Shown in pieces: positions 1 to 10,197 of a DNA stretch of 64,000 nt; within the stretch, counting starts at the first letter, position 1, and the number at the start of each line of letters is the position of its first letter. The translations under genes and the position numbers were made by a program. This DNA comes from Pinus tabuliformis (Eukaryota > Streptophyta > Pinopsida > Pinales > Pinaceae). The DNA is taken from assembly GCA_031772625.1 (NCBI GenBank), contig CM062804.1, forward strand, positions 280,196,598 through 280,260,597. Direction: 5' to 3'. Under the pieces are notes generated by a model. That model had not been told where the DNA came from and ran no database searches. It was given only the letters and a program-made list of their open reading frames with translations.

Positions 1-479
1 CTCTGGCCAGGGATTACAAGCCAAGGTCTAGCCCTGTTACATAATGCAAAGTGATTTCTGTTCTCTAGTGATTTTTTTATCTATTCTGTTGTTTCTGATT
101 GAGTAATCTTGTTGTTTCTCCATTTGTCTGTCTCTGAAATTATTCTTTGCTATTGCCATCTAAGTCTCTAAGTATAAATCCGATGTGTGTTATGTATGCT
201 TTGATACAACTGTAGACACACAAACTAGAAATCAAAAAAACTATATATTAATTGATCTCAATGAATGATGTACAATTTGTACATATAAATACATACAGGA
301 AGCAAATGAATTATTTTTCAGATCTTCTTGGACTCCAATAGGTACTCAAACTAACCCAATCTTTAATCACAAAAACTAGCTATCTAACACTGTGAAAATC
401 ACACTTCTCACAAAAATTAGATGATTTACAAACTTAAGTGTTACAACAATTGATACCCACCCATCCTTAACAATAAGAA

Positions 480-790
480 ATAAACATCTTAATTACGATT
501 ATGACTATAGTTTGGCTTGTTTTAATCCAACGAAATATTAATTAACAAAGAATTCAAGCTCCTTTAACGGTAACTTGGCTTCGATATTATTGAAAATTTA
601 GATTAAATTTGGATTTTAATTTCATAATTATGATTCATAACATTATAAATAAATAAATAAACCAACACTACCTATAAGTGTATATGCACTTTTAAAATCG
701 TGTAAATCTCTATGTCCATCCAAACCTTAATTTAGGACTTGAAAATCAGTGTTAAACTCCTGAATATCTTAATACTTCACATGAGAATAA
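480..790 (+). repeat. Dispersed repeat shared with 37980-38547
   Basis: Two blocks match the DNA just left of the large retroelement in the same order and orientation. One contains TTGGCTTGTTTTAATCCAAC followed by an AATATTAATTAA-like run (here about 521; again about 38003). The other contains CTATGTCCATCCAAA followed by CTTAATTTAGGACTTGA (here about 710; again about 38470). The match is diverged and interrupted by indels. It may be an old interspersed repeat or an old segmental duplication of JAZ-flanking DNA. Confidence 0.6.
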
Positions 791-1068
791 AAACTCTATA
801 TAAATTTATTGATCAATTGAATAAAAAATGAGTAACATGTATGAATGAAAAGACTCCACTCACGAACGAACTCATGATAAGAAAAAACCACCCTTAATTA
901 TTATATCATGCTCTTCTTTGTTTATGCAAAAATTTCAACATTAAATTCACTTAGCGTTGTGAATTCTATGGATTTGGTAAGCACGCAACCCATAAAAAAC
1001 GGAAAGTATAAAAGACAAAAAGTTTATTTCCGACTCCTAAGACATGCAAAGGAAATTTAGAAGCCTGG

Positions 1069-1233
1069 TCACAAGCACATTTTTAGTATGACGTGGAAAA
1101 CCATGTAACCCCAATAAGGGAAGTTCCCAGCTTTTTGAAATCTACAACTACCCAGAAAATCACAAGCACACCTTTTAGTGTCACGTGGAAAGCTACCTAA
1201 CCCCAATAGGGGAAATTCCAATCTTTTTATATC
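1069..1233 (+). repeat. Diverged direct tandem duplication, period about 91 bp
   Basis: The first unit begins TCACAAGCACATTTTTAG at 1069 and the second TCACAAGCACACCTTTTAG at 1160. Both continue with ACGTGGAAA, then TAACCCCAATA and a GGGAA(G/A)TTCC box. The units differ at many positions, so the duplication is old. Confidence 0.7.
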
Positions 1234-2053
1234 AATATGCGAATCCATGAACAATTTTACAGGGTAGTTAGAAGCAAGGCATGTATATCATTTGCAGTAG
1301 TATTAAACATTATTATATATTTTGTAAGAGAAATAGTATATTAAATATTACATAAGTTAGAAGATACTATATAAGTTATATAGGTTATTATGTAATTTGG
1401 GTTCAAATATATAATACAATTTAATTTTGATAAGATTATAGGTTTTTTTATTATTTAAAATGAATTTTTGAATTCACAAATATTATAAAATTTTAAAAAT
1501 ATTCAGATTAAACATATTTTACAACTGAAATTTTCAATTTTAACGAATCTCAATCTTGAATAAAATTATAAATAAATAAATATGTTACATTTGTAATAAA
1601 ATATACAATATTTAACTCTAACTACATATATCTCACTGTTGGTTTGACAAACTGAGTTTGATAGGTTTTTCCACCTTTTGAAAAAAAAAAAAAAAAAAAA
1701 AAAAAAACCTACATATATCTCAATTTATACCATTTTTAAGATTACTATTAACCATGCATTTTTTTTTATACTTTTAACTATATTTCATGAAGCGCAAATT
1801 CAATTCTCTCGAGAAATTCTTCAGTGTAAATCACAAGATAAATCATTTGTCAACGAGTTTCAAACCAACTAATATAGTTCATCGTCGGGGCAAGTTAGTC
1901 TCTCAGAGTCCATTAAAATGAACTCAAGCTAATAAAATCCGTTAGTGGGCCCCTGCGGGTGAAGCCTCCGATGCTTCCAACCTGGAAAAAAAATGCGCAT
2001 GGGGCCCCACCGTACTACATTATACATATCCCTTGATTGTGATTAGTTAAATA

Positions 2054-2059
2054 CACGTG
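2054..2059 (+). promoter_or_regulatory. G-box CACGTG upstream of the JAZ gene
   Basis: A perfect CACGTG lies about 210 bp before the chosen JAZ start codon. G-boxes are the known binding sites of MYC2-type bHLH factors, which JAZ proteins repress and which activate JAZ genes in a feedback loop. A second copy is at 2167-2172. Function here is inferred from position. Confidence 0.45.
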
Positions 2060-2166
2060 TTAATTGAATAAAACACTTAGTGGATTTAACCCAAACAGCG
2101 TTCGGTTCCGTTTTGGATATGCTCTCCAGTCTTTTGTTTTATTGATTTAATACAAACCGAATAAAC

Positions 2167-2172
2167 CACGTG
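2167..2172 (+). promoter_or_regulatory. G-box CACGTG, proximal copy
   Basis: A second perfect CACGTG lies 91 bp before the JAZ ATG at 2263 and 108 bp from the first copy. If the transcript starts upstream of it, it would lie in the 5' UTR instead; the transcription start is not visible from sequence. Confidence 0.45.
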
Positions 2173-2262
2173 CTACAGCACCCGGAGAAGCCCCCACTGT
2201 TTTCACAGCCCATTTGCAAATTGCAATTTCAAAGCCATCTGGTCCCTTTTTTGATCCCAGCC

Positions 2263-5200
2263 ATGCCAGCGGCAGCAACTATGAGTCGGTTATCAGAATA
2301 CGAAAAAGGGAAGCAACGTCTCGAAGAAGGAAGCCTAAGAGTGCCGGCAGAGAAGAATACTAGCAGAGGTACTGTCCGATTCCAGTAATATAGCCTTCAA
2401 AGTAGCTATATCCCTTAGTATTAGAGCCTGTAATTAGCTAAGGGAAAATAGCGTAGTTGTTAATTTTCTTTCCCATTGAAAATCTTTGAGGAATTTATGG
2501 ATGGTTTTCTACACTTGGGAGGAATTTATGGGATGGTTTTCTACACTGGGTGGGTATTTAAGAGATGGTTTTCAACATTGGGAGAAAATGAAGGGAGGGT
2601 TTTTAACATTTGTGATTCACATTGAAGAACCATTCGTTAAACTAATCCTTTATATTTCGAAATATAACCATTTGGTTTAATCCAGTTTTATTTTTCTTCT
2701 TCACAAATTACAGCAAGTTGAATGTTTTTTTCTATGAAATAAAATACCTGTTTTAGTGTTTGTTGCAGCAATTTCAATGTTTTTTATTTTTAGTTTTCCT
2801 TCCTGAAATCAAACCTTTGTTTCAGTTTTTGTTACTTCTGATTAAATCATGTGTATCAGCCTTTGTTTCAGTTTTTGTTGCTTCTGATTAAATGAAATGT
2901 ATTAGTGGAATGTTACTATTAGAATCACTAAACATCCACAGAAGTGATGGCGTTTAAAGACATTATTGCTAACCATCCATATCTATTTATCTAAATCTAA
3001 AGTCTTTGAGCCTTTAAATAGGCTTTACTAGAGATAAATAACATAGCAAAATAATAGATTTTCGTAAAGCTGACTTGAGACAAATATCATGACAAAACTA
3101 TAGATTTTCATTAATCTGAACTCAAAAACCATTGATAACATGACTGAATTGAGTTTAAATGAACCACCCTGACTTGTAATTTGATGGAGTCAAATTTACC
3201 TAAACCATCTTAAGAGTCATTTTTATATATAAATTCCAAATTTCAAAAAATTAATTTGAAAAACTGATTTGTGTTAAACATATGCAGCTATGCCAGATCT
3301 TATACCTGATCAGTTGGGCATTGCAGACCCTTTCTCCACTTTCAGGATATTACCATCACCTGAAGAGAAAAGGGATTTGGTATGCTTGAACAAATTTCCT
3401 AGTTGTGAAAGTATTTTTTAAACTGATATTGGAAACTGTTATATGACTAAATTTGTGATTAATTCTTTTGTTTGTTATGTTTGTAGGAAGTGTGCAACCC
3501 ATTCTGCGCAGCATCAGATGGCGAAGTAACGAAGAGTACGGTGGCTGTTAAAAGGGGCATCTGCCAACCTCCCAATTTAGATCTTTCTTTGTTACCCCCT
3601 CCGGAGCCGATGGGGACGAGCTCCTTCCCTTATCAGCACAGAGGGCGACCCGTGTCATCGGCACAACGGTACAGCTCAGTTCCACATTCTCCAAATCCTG
3701 ATGTTTATATGTATAGGCTGGTCGCTCGCATTATTAATTCATTGGCTTTGTTTTAAGCCTTAGTGGCAAAGATTTTTAAGGTTGCAATTTTATATTCTAT
3801 TCAGGTCACCCATGGCGGGCGCCGAGCAGTCGCCTTGTGCCCAGCTCACTATTTTCCACGCGGGGACGGTGAACGTTTACAATGTTTCTGCAGAGAAGGT
3901 ACAGCACCATTCTTTGAGGGGTTATTCTGCTTCTGTGATGGGTTCCAGTCTACTATCAAATTTAGAACAGTTGGTCAACCGGTGTAGTAATCCCATTCGT
4001 TTAAGAAGTTTTGTTGGGTTGGATTCTTGTGACACAGGAATTCAGTTTTATGTTGAAATTTTAATAGATATTTTCATAATCAGAGAGATAATTAATTAAC
4101 CAGCTGTTATTAGTAAATTTTTAAACTATTATTATTATTTTTTTGGAGTTGTCTAGATAGATGATGGAGGGGTAGTTTATATGATTGATTCTAATGAGGT
4201 GAGTGTGAAGATCCAACACTAGCATCATATATAAATGGGCGAATGAATTGAGGTCAAGGCTTCTATATCATTTTGAAGTTTTCTGTTACGCTAAAATTAG
4301 CCAGCATTACTAAACTTTCAAACCTTTCAGAGTTTTTGGTAGAATTGAGCCACAAAATTTGTAATTAAATTTTGTTTTATGGTTAACTCTTGATTTGTGT
4401 CGTTTAAATTGTTCTTTGACTATATATATGGATTCAATACCTGAAGAAACCCTTGGGGCATTTGGATTATTAAGATTCTATCTCTCAAACTTGTAATTCC
4501 AATAAATTATGTTCTGATTCTAATGAGGTGAGTGTGAAGATCCAACACTAGCATCATATATAAATGGGCGAATGAATTGAGGTCAAGGCTTCTATATCAT
4601 TTTGAAGTTTTCTGTTATGCTAAAATTAGCCGGCATTACTAAACTTTCAAACCTTTCAGAGTTTTTGGTAGAATTGAGCCACAAAATTTGTAATTAAATT
4701 TTGTTTTATGGTTAACTCTTGATTTGTGTCTTTTAAATTGTTCTTTTGACTATATATGGATTCAATACTGAAGAAACCCTTTGGGCATTTGGATTATTAA
4801 GATTCTATCTCTCAAACTTGTAATTCCAATAAATTATGTTCTCGACAAATTAAACCAAAAAAACTTTCAAAAAATCTAAAAAATAGTCTTGGGTATTCCA
4901 AGGAATTATCATTTTTTCAGTGTTCCTGGAATAAATCCCAGAGTACATGATAAATTCCCAATAAAGTAATGTGAAAATCCAATAATCTGTTTGGGTTTTC
5001 AATCAGAAATCGACTTTGTAGAGGACATGCTTAAAGAATATGGATATTTCTGTCCCAGTATTAAATTTTAGAATATAAATTTGAGAATTTTAACATATTT
5101 TTGAAATATTGTCATGTTGTGGGATGGCTCAGGCGAGGGCCATTATAATGCTGGCAAGCAGAATCAGTGGCTGCGGGGACAGTGCGACTCCCATATTTTC

Positions 5201-5542
5201 TCTGTCTACGCCTTCAACGCAGCTCAACTCCACGCCCCGTCACATAGATGCGGCTCCTATCATTTCATCACCGTCGCCTGTAGCCATCCTCGGATACACC
5301 CCATCTGAAACGATAAAAACCGGTATGAAAACCTGCAAACTATGTAGCGAAAACTGATCTAATTTTGTTACGAATGCAGTGTGTACTAACTCAAATGGAA
5401 GGCATATATTTGACATCCAATTGCAATGTTTGTTACAGCAGCACTTCAAATCTCCAGAAGATGTTGTATACAGAGGTTTCTAGAGAAGCGGAATGAAAGA
5501 ATCCACGGGAAGAGCCCTTACCTTCCGCCAGCCCAAAAGTAG
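2263..5542 (+). CDS. JAZ: JAZ/TIFY jasmonate-signalling repressor, six exons
   Basis: JAZ proteins are nuclear repressors that bind MYC transcription factors and are degraded after jasmonoyl-isoleucine brings them to COI1. My exon model is 2263-2368, 3288-3379, 3487-3668, 3805-3898, 5133-5322 and 5439-5542. Every intron is GT-AG and all phases agree, giving 255 codons plus TAG. Visible parts: SRLSEYEKGK at residues 8-17, resembling the cryptic MYC-binding region; an LxLxL EAR motif LDLSL at 97-101; the TIFY domain 139-167, with core TIFHAG (142-147) split by an intron after residue 158; and a Jas motif at 224-249 with LQISRR, RFLEKR and a final PY. TIFHAG has His where Tyr or Phe is usual, and LQISRR departs from the common LPIARR degron, so hormone-dependent turnover may be altered. 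The start could instead be the in-frame ATG at 2281. An expressed pseudogene cannot be excluded, but I see no lesion. Confidence 0.88.
2489..2612 (+). repeat. Minisatellite in JAZ intron 1, about four units of 31 bp
   Basis: Four diverging units share the core GATGGTTTTC(T/A)ACA(C/T)T(T)GGG, starting near 2489, 2519, 2551 and 2581. They lie wholly inside the first intron. The last unit is the most diverged. Confidence 0.65.
2813..2905 (+). repeat. Short tandem duplication in JAZ intron 1, about 47 bp
   Basis: The words CCTTTGTTTCAGTTTTTGTT and CTTCTGATTAAAT occur twice in order, beginning near 2813 and 2860, with few differences. Confidence 0.6.
4187..4842 (+). repeat. Near-identical tandem duplication in JAZ intron 4, 329-bp unit
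   Basis: The unit 4187-4515 begins GATTCTAATGAGGTGAGTGT and is repeated immediately at 4516-4842 with only a few substitutions and small indels. It lies inside the 1.2-kb intron that splits the TIFY domain. The high identity implies a recent duplication. Each copy carries a GAGGTGAGTG word that resembles a splice donor. Confidence 0.9.
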
Positions 5543-5653
5543 CATATTAGAGGGTTATGATACTGGAAACAACGGAAGATTCCAAGAAATGGGAACTGGC
5601 AATTTTGTATGTTTCATATATATGCAAATTTTGTGTGTTTCATATGTATGTTT

Positions 5654-5669
5654 CATGCACGCGTGCATG
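5654..5669. other. Perfect 16-bp palindrome in the JAZ 3' flank
   Basis: CATGCACGCGTGCATG is fully self-complementary and lies 112 bp after the JAZ stop codon. It contains two CATGCA (RY-like) words. Whether it is in the 3' UTR depends on an unknown polyadenylation site. Confidence 0.6.
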
Positions 5670-5944
5670 GGTCAAAGGTGGGGCAGTCGGCTCTACGCAT
5701 CTCACCTGCGATTGAATCTTGCTTTGTGGAGCTGTGATGCAGCGGCATATAACAAGATTCTTGTATGATGTGACGAATGTGTTAGATGCTAGCTTGTGGC
5801 TGATATGTATATATGTATCTAAAAAAAGAGGGCCAATAAAGCTTTTGATGGAAACTAGCTCTTTCCTTTGAAAAAAAAAATATGTTGTCCATATAGAACT
5901 GGGAACTTGCAATATCGTTTTTTTTTATATATATTGTTATATAT

Positions 5945-8116
5945 GACAAATTGGCTTCGAGGAGAGAGAAAGAAAACATGGAAGCGGCCATGCTGAACAG
6001 CGATCCCCAACAGCAGTAGCACCAGGCTTTTTTCATCGATCCCAATCGATCCATTTCCTTGGGGCCGTCCACGGCTCGAATCCCACCTGCCACCGTCATT
6101 CTCCCAAGAACCCATATCCCCAAACAGCTTTCTCGCTTGTCAACGTCCAGATCATCATTTCTGGAACGCTGTCTACGAGAGCAGTCATTGAAGGCGGCCC
6201 GCTGCGTGAGCAGCCGAGATCTAAGCTGCATGTGGGCCGAGGAGCCGTGCATCAAGATCTCTCTTTGCGCTGCGCACATTGTGAGGAGCGGCACCAAGGT
6301 CACGCGCCAGGTCTGTGACATTGCGAAGCTTAAAGATGAGGAGGGTTTCTCCACCGGATCTAGCGCTAAAACCAACAGAGGCTGGCTGCATGTGGCGGAT
6401 CTGCTCCCTCATGCTGAGATCAGATACAAACAGACTAGATCTGGACTGGATCTACCCAACAAACAAAGGAAACGACAAGATCCAAACGCCCAGGAACTCT
6501 GGCTTGCGAAATACTATCCGATCCAGGATGAGGTTACAGAAGGGGCGATATGGCAGGATGACAGACTGAATACAGAAATGAGGAGAATAGATCCCATATC
6601 TCCCATAGCGGCATCCACATCAGATCTACGTTTCCAAATCTTTATAAAGCCCCCCTCTGGGAAATCAACCCCAATCTGGATTCAAGCTTCAGACAAAGTC
6701 TCAAAACTGAAGAAAATCATTGCCAATCACATTGGCATCCCGGAAGGACATCAACATCTGCTCTCAGAAGGCAGATCGATACAAGATCACTGGGCAATAG
6801 GTCACTACAACATTAAGCCAGGATCTAACATTATTGTCAACATGAGGCTTCGGGGAGGTGCAGCAGCCAGCGGATCACAGACTCCAGGCTCCTTTCGTGA
6901 TGCAGTGAAAGGGAAGGGAAAAATGCCGACCAAACCACAGTCACCACCAGAGCAACCAGGGCCACATATAGTAGATCAAAAACTGGAATATCACATGCTC
7001 AAAGTTACTATACCAGAGGTAAATGCACTACACTCTGAACTCTCAAAACATGCTGTTATATGTAGATTTAATGGTTACTGGCCAAAATCCGATGCTTTAC
7101 ATCAATGGGTATATTCCCGCTGGACACCAGAATGTGACATATACCTATGTTCAAAAGGGTTTTTCATTGTAAATTTCCACACAGAGGAAGAAAGGGATAG
7201 TATCATCAAGGAGGGGCCCTGGTTTTGGGGTAATGCAGGCCTATTTGTTACCCCCTGGTTTGCTGATTTTGACGCAAACACTATGAAAATCTCAACAACA
7301 CCTGTTTGGGTGAGGCTACACAACCTCCCATTACATTTCTGGCATCATATAGTACTATCTGCTATTGGGGATTCCTTGGGGAAATTCCTAAAAATTGATG
7401 AAGACGGATATAGCAGAGGGATTTTCACCTTTGCCAGATTATGCGTTGAAGTGGACTTGAGTCAGGGGCTGCCTGATAAAATTTCATTAAACTATAACAA
7501 CACAGAGTGGATACAACCCCTCGACTATGAAAAAACTGCATTCAGATGCCGCAGCTATCGGCAAACAGGACACCTCCAAAATTCTTGCCCACTGGCCAGA
7601 AAGAATCCAAAAGGAAATAAGAAACAACAAAAAAAGCCAAATGGGTGGCAAAACATAGAACCGCTGGAAGAAGAGAACATTCAGACAGAGCACACAGTGA
7701 ACCAAGAGGAACTGGATATAAATATGGAACAGAACGGCACACAGGAAAAGAAAGCACCAGACCCACAAATGGAGGATCATTCTCAGCGGCAGAAAATTCC
7801 ACAGCTGGAAATTAGTGGCAACAAAAGAACTCATGGATATGAAGGATCAGAATCCGACAAAGAACCTCCAGTGAACACACAAGAATACCAACAGGCCATC
7901 ATTGTTCCCCCTTCAGACTCTCAGGGTTGGCGTAGGGTGGAGAAGAAGAAGGGCAGAAAAGTATAGGCTTGATGTAGTTGTAAACATATTTTTTTATTTT
8001 TATTAGTGTTTTTTGTCCTTTTCATGGACAGCTATCTGCATATGCTCTAAGCATCTACAAAATGTAATTTATTTCAATATGAATATAAATTACGACTTTT
8101 TCTACGGGAAAAAAAA
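5945..8116 (+). mobile_element. ORF1-only LINE (HAL1-like) with 16-bp TSD
   Basis: The 16-bp word ATATATTGTTATATAT occurs at 5929-5944 and again at 8117-8132, flanking a body that ends in GGGAAAAAAAA. This is the signature of target-primed insertion. The 2.17-kb body holds one long plus-strand frame (a DUF4283/zinc-knuckle ORF1) and then a short 3' UTR. There is no endonuclease or reverse transcriptase. Because both ends are bounded by the TSD, this is not simple 5' truncation. It is either an internally deleted copy or a non-autonomous ORF1-only lineage comparable in layout to mammalian HAL1. It lies on the JAZ strand about 400 bp after the JAZ stop. Confidence 0.85.
6230..7966 (+). CDS. LINE ORF1 protein: ubiquitin-like domain + DUF4283 + zinc knuckle
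   Basis: The frame is open from 6059, but the first ATG is at 6230; the ATG at 6578 would place the start only 18 residues before the ubiquitin-like domain. Residues below count from 6059. Residues 192-267 align without gaps to all 76 positions of ubiquitin: QIFIK at the start, GIP at 35-37, HYNI at 58-61 and MRLRGG at the end. Positions equivalent to K6, K11 and K27 are Lys; those of K29, K33, K48 and K63 are Ile, His, Arg and Pro. A linker follows, then a DUF4283 domain (about 305-480) typical of plant LINE ORF1 RNA-binding proteins. Next is a knuckle CxxYxxxxGHxxxxC-like motif (497-510) in which the second Cys is Tyr. The acidic/Gln-rich tail ends in a Lys/Arg-rich stretch. If the RGG is cut by host deubiquitinases, the DUF4283 part would be released with an Ala N-terminus. 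That step is inference. Confidence 0.82.
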   Translation: MWAEEPCIKISLCAAHIVRSGTKVTRQVCDIAKLKDEEGFSTGSSAKTNRGWLHVADLLPHAEIRYKQTRSGLDLPNKQRKRQDPNAQELWLAKYYPIQDEVTEGAIWQDDRLNTEMRRIDPISPIAASTSDLRFQIFIKPPSGKSTPIWIQASDKVSKLKKIIANHIGIPEGHQHLLSEGRSIQDHWAIGHYNIKPGSNIIVNMRLRGGAAASGSQTPGSFRDAVKGKGKMPTKPQSPPEQPGPHIVDQKLEYHMLKVTIPEVNALHSELSKHAVICRFNGYWPKSDALHQWVYSRWTPECDIYLCSKGFFIVNFHTEEERDSIIKEGPWFWGNAGLFVTPWFADFDANTMKISTTPVWVRLHNLPLHFWHHIVLSAIGDSLGKFLKIDEDGYSRGIFTFARLCVEVDLSQGLPDKISLNYNNTEWIQPLDYEKTAFRCRSYRQTGHLQNSCPLARKNPKGNKKQQKKPNGWQNIEPLEEENIQTEHTVNQEELDINMEQNGTQEKKAPDPQMEDHSQRQKIPQLEISGNKRTHGYEGSESDKEPPVNTQEYQQAIIVPPSDSQGWRRVEKKKGRKV

Positions 8117-8160
8117 ATATATTGTTATATATTGTGAATATAAAGAATTGTTTAAATTTG

Positions 8161-8575
8161 TATGGTTATACTGATTTCATTTTGGGTAAAACTTGAAGTT
8201 GAGTTTATGGTGGTGTACCTATTTAATTTCTTTTGAATTTGAACTTATGATATATTAGCATAAAATATATGTTTTAAATTTGAATGTCCCATAGATTAAT
8301 TTGGTCTCAGTGGACATTAACCACCATCATCACATCATCATCTAATTATCAGTAAAGTATATTTATACTTTGTTATTTTTTTGTATTTCCAAAAAATCTA
8401 AAAACGCATTTGACATAACTATTATGTTTATCCTGTTTCAACCATTTAACAAAAAATACTGATTTCATTTTCGTTAACTTAAAGTTGTGCTTATGCTGGT
8501 GTACCTATTTAATTTCTTTTGAATTTGAATTTATAATATATTCGAATAAAATATATGTTTTTAATTATTAGGCAT
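8161..8575 (+). repeat. Diverged direct duplication, about 290-bp offset
   Basis: The blocks near 8169 and 8459 share TACTGATTTCATTTT, then GGTGTACCTATTTAATTTC, TTTTGAATTTGAA and AAAATATATGTTTT. The spacing is conserved but the copies have many substitutions. The second copy lacks the LINE tail found at 8283-8341 in the first, so that tail landed after the duplication. Confidence 0.65.
8283..8341 (+). mobile_element. Short LINE/SINE 3' tail with ATC-rich end
   Basis: The segment carrying TTTGGTCTCAGTGGACATTA and then an (ATC)n-like tail matches the 3' end of the minus-strand LINE fragment at 32993-33485, which has GGTCTCAGTGGACGTTAACC and (ATC)n. Only about 60 bp remain, so this is an extremely 5'-truncated copy of the same family. 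The family ends in an ATC microsatellite rather than poly(A). Confidence 0.65.
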
Positions 8576-10197
8576 ATTTTAATTATCAGTAAATCATATT
8601 TATAATTTGTTATTTTTTATATTTCTAATGAATCCAAAAAGCCATTTGACATAACTATTAGGTTTATCGTGTTTCAACGATTTAACAAAAAAATCTTTAA
8701 ATTAACCGATTGAATTACCCTGAAATAAGTATATTTTTAATTTGAAATATTAACAAAAATGTAGTTATTAAAAAATACACTCTAGATTTAGTATGGACAC
8801 TTATAAAAAGTCTCTGCAAAATACGTTGGAGCCAATAACATTCTACCAACATTCCGTATAATTGTTTTCGTTAAAGCAAAGATCTTTTATTTTACTAATT
8901 CCTCATCAAATAGAGAAAAGTTATAGATGAGGTGTATGCAAGCTCCTCACAAAGTATGTCTATTTATTTCAACATAAATTATTGCTCAGTTGACACTTTG
9001 TACATAAGGTGATTGAGAGGTTGTGCAATGATTTGCCAAGAAAATGAAGTTCTTCAACTTAATAATTACATACAATAAACATTAATCCCTTTCATATGAG
9101 ATCTCTATTAATGCCTTTCATATGAGATCTCTATTGATTAGACACATTTATTTCTCCATGTTTTCATTCCTCAAATATAAATTGAGGAGGACGTGTGTGA
9201 TGATGCATTTCCATAAGTCTAAATAAGTAAGACAAAAACACTTCCTCTACCATAAAATTTTGAATAACTTATGGGTGTCTACATGACGATGATGTCTGTA
9301 AAAGTAATAATGGTGTGTTGAAAATGCACTCCCACATGAACACACTTGCATTCTTAGAAACATGCACACTATCATGAGATTCTAAGCTCCACATTTCCTA
9401 AAGGACAATGGACATTGCTAAATCAAAATCAAGTATGCATTCTAAGAAAGTGTGCATGCTTTTAAGAATGTTCATGTTCCTAAGATTCTAAATATATTCA
9501 TGTTCATAAGAAAGTATTTGTTCTCTAGGAATGTCCACACATGTTTGTGATTCTAAATTGGAAAAAAATCATGGTTATTCCACTTGTTAGAAATAGAACA
9601 CACAATCTGTTTTAACGACTATTAAAAAAAATTAAGGGGAAAATTTTCAGGAGAGTTTAACAAAACCTTACAAAAACTATGATGATGTGGTCATTAATTA
9701 GTTCATTTCATAGTTTATTTAAAATATAAAATAAAAAAAATTAATTTTTCCATTATTAAATTGTTGCATCCTTAATTAGCATTGAGTCTAGAAAAAACTC
9801 AAACCAAACATCACCAAATGCTAACACCAAACATTAACCTAGAGCCAACAGACATAGACATTAAAATTCAAGTAGGGTTGAGGTCTATGAGAATCCTTAC
9901 ATAGGATTTAAGAAATATTGGAGAGTCACCATGGTTGTAGCTAGCCACATCCTTAAACACCATTTTTACTTCTATTACAAATGTGCAATGTTAGTTACCA
10001 CAAATTTATGGTTATAGGGAGAGAATGCTTGAATATTCAAGGATAGGTTTAGATAAAAAACAAAGTCAAAGACCTCAATATTTCAAAACAAGAGTTTATG
10101 AGATTATTTATTTGAAATATACTAGTAGTTACGAGGAAATGCATTTGTATGAGATGGTGTGCATTTACTAACCATTTTTAGGAAATTGGATGGATAG
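8342..10197. other. AT-rich intergenic DNA without a gene
   Basis: No open frame is convincing on either strand. The only structure I see is a 26-bp direct repeat of CTTTCATATGAGATCTCTAT (about 9089-9133) and weakly repetitive TAAGAA/TGCAT-rich DNA around 9350-9560. Confidence 0.55.

Larger units (their letters stand above)
1..2053. other. AT-rich non-coding region upstream of the JAZ gene
   Basis: I see no convincing gene here; the short open frames are AT-rich chance frames. The stretch holds a diverged tandem duplication (1069-1233), a run of 27 A at 1681-1707, and a block (about 480-790) that reappears in diverged form at about 37980-38547. Several ATTATATA-like runs are present, but none can be assigned as a promoter. 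Confidence 0.6.

Noticed and set aside
1678-1872. 64-codon ORF beginning with a Lys run
   Set aside because: The Lys run is just the A27 homopolymer; the rest is AT-rich with no motif.
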